From an uncultured Collinsella sp. (GTDB taxonomy: Bacteria > Actinomycetota > Coriobacteriia > Coriobacteriales > Coriobacteriaceae), in the NCBI GenBank assembly GCA_900544205.1, contig UQUG01000050.1, forward strand, positions 1-13,745: DNA of 13,745 nucleotides. The letters run 5' to 3'. The position numbers and the translations under genes were made by a program. The notes beneath the pieces are model-generated. The model was not told the DNA's origin, made no database searches, and worked only from the letters and a program-made list of their open reading frames with translations. Position 1 is the first letter of the stretch. Every line of letters starts with the position of its first letter. Positions 13,631 through 13,745 of this stretch are shown here, one piece after another.

Positions 13631-13677
13631 GGATGGGAAAAGCCGATAGCGGCAGAGACCGAGAAAGGTGACCACTT

Positions 13678-13745
13678 ATGGCAGACGTCGACAACAGGAA
13701 CCGTAACCGCAGGTCCAACCGAGCGGGTCAGCCCAATCCCAAGCG
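13678..13745 (+). CDS. Start of an unidentified gene, cut by the window end
   Basis: The first 22 codons plus two bases of an open frame are present. The encoded N-terminus (MADVDNRNRNRRSN, then RAGQPNPK) is very rich in Arg and Asn and looks disordered, as in N-terminal tails of RNA-binding or membrane-associated proteins, but this is too little to name a family. AAAGGTG (13664-13670) lies seven bases before the ATG, and a candidate -10 element and a terminator precede it, which support a genuine gene start. Confidence 0.7.
   Translation, partial: MADVDNRNRNRRSNRAGQPNPK

Overview
The window looks like chromosomal DNA from a high-GC Gram-positive bacterium of the class Coriobacteriia, most probably Collinsella or a close relative. 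This is an inference. It rests on the actinobacterial-type division cluster (ftsZ, pgeF, yggS, sepF, yggT, divIVA), the strong preference for C/G-ending codons in most genes, and the protein sequences themselves. No rRNA, tRNA, CRISPR array, transposase or phage gene was seen.

Layout. (1) 177-1331 encodes FtsZ with its own terminator. (2) 1542-6778 is a plus-strand phosphate operon: pgeF (laccase-domain purine phosphorylase), pstS, pstC, pstA, pstB and phoU. pgeF and pstS share an ATGA overlap, and an 18-bp direct repeat shaped like a Pho box lies upstream of pgeF. (3) 6898-9457 resumes the division cluster: yggS, sepF, yggT (which appears to start at an ATC codon) and divIVA, closed by a strong terminator. 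(4) 9624-12175 is a minus-strand block. A PiT phosphate permease and its DUF47 partner are followed by a large perfect palindrome, a repeat-bearing spacer, and a nitroreductase whose first 71 codons use a codon set quite unlike the rest of the gene. (5) 12405-13539 returns to the plus strand with an unassigned small protein and a Bax-inhibitor-1 family membrane protein. It is followed by a UUCG-loop terminator and the first 22 codons of a further gene.

How the genes work together. FtsZ, SepF and DivIVA (with YggT) are septum and pole machinery; FtsZ and SepF interact directly in known systems. The PstSCAB-PhoU cassette sits between pgeF and yggS, which are usually close neighbours in actinobacterial division clusters. 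PstSCAB (high affinity, ATP-driven) and PiT plus DUF47 (low affinity, ion-coupled) give the cell two phosphate uptake routes within 13 kb.

The points most worth a second look are the Pho-box-like repeat before pgeF-pst, the phosphate cassette inside the division cluster, the ATC start of yggT, the codon-usage break in the nitroreductase next to a 28-bp-arm palindrome, and a three-codon upstream ORF with a near-perfect ribosome binding site in front of the PiT gene. I found no clear sign of an entirely new multi-gene system.
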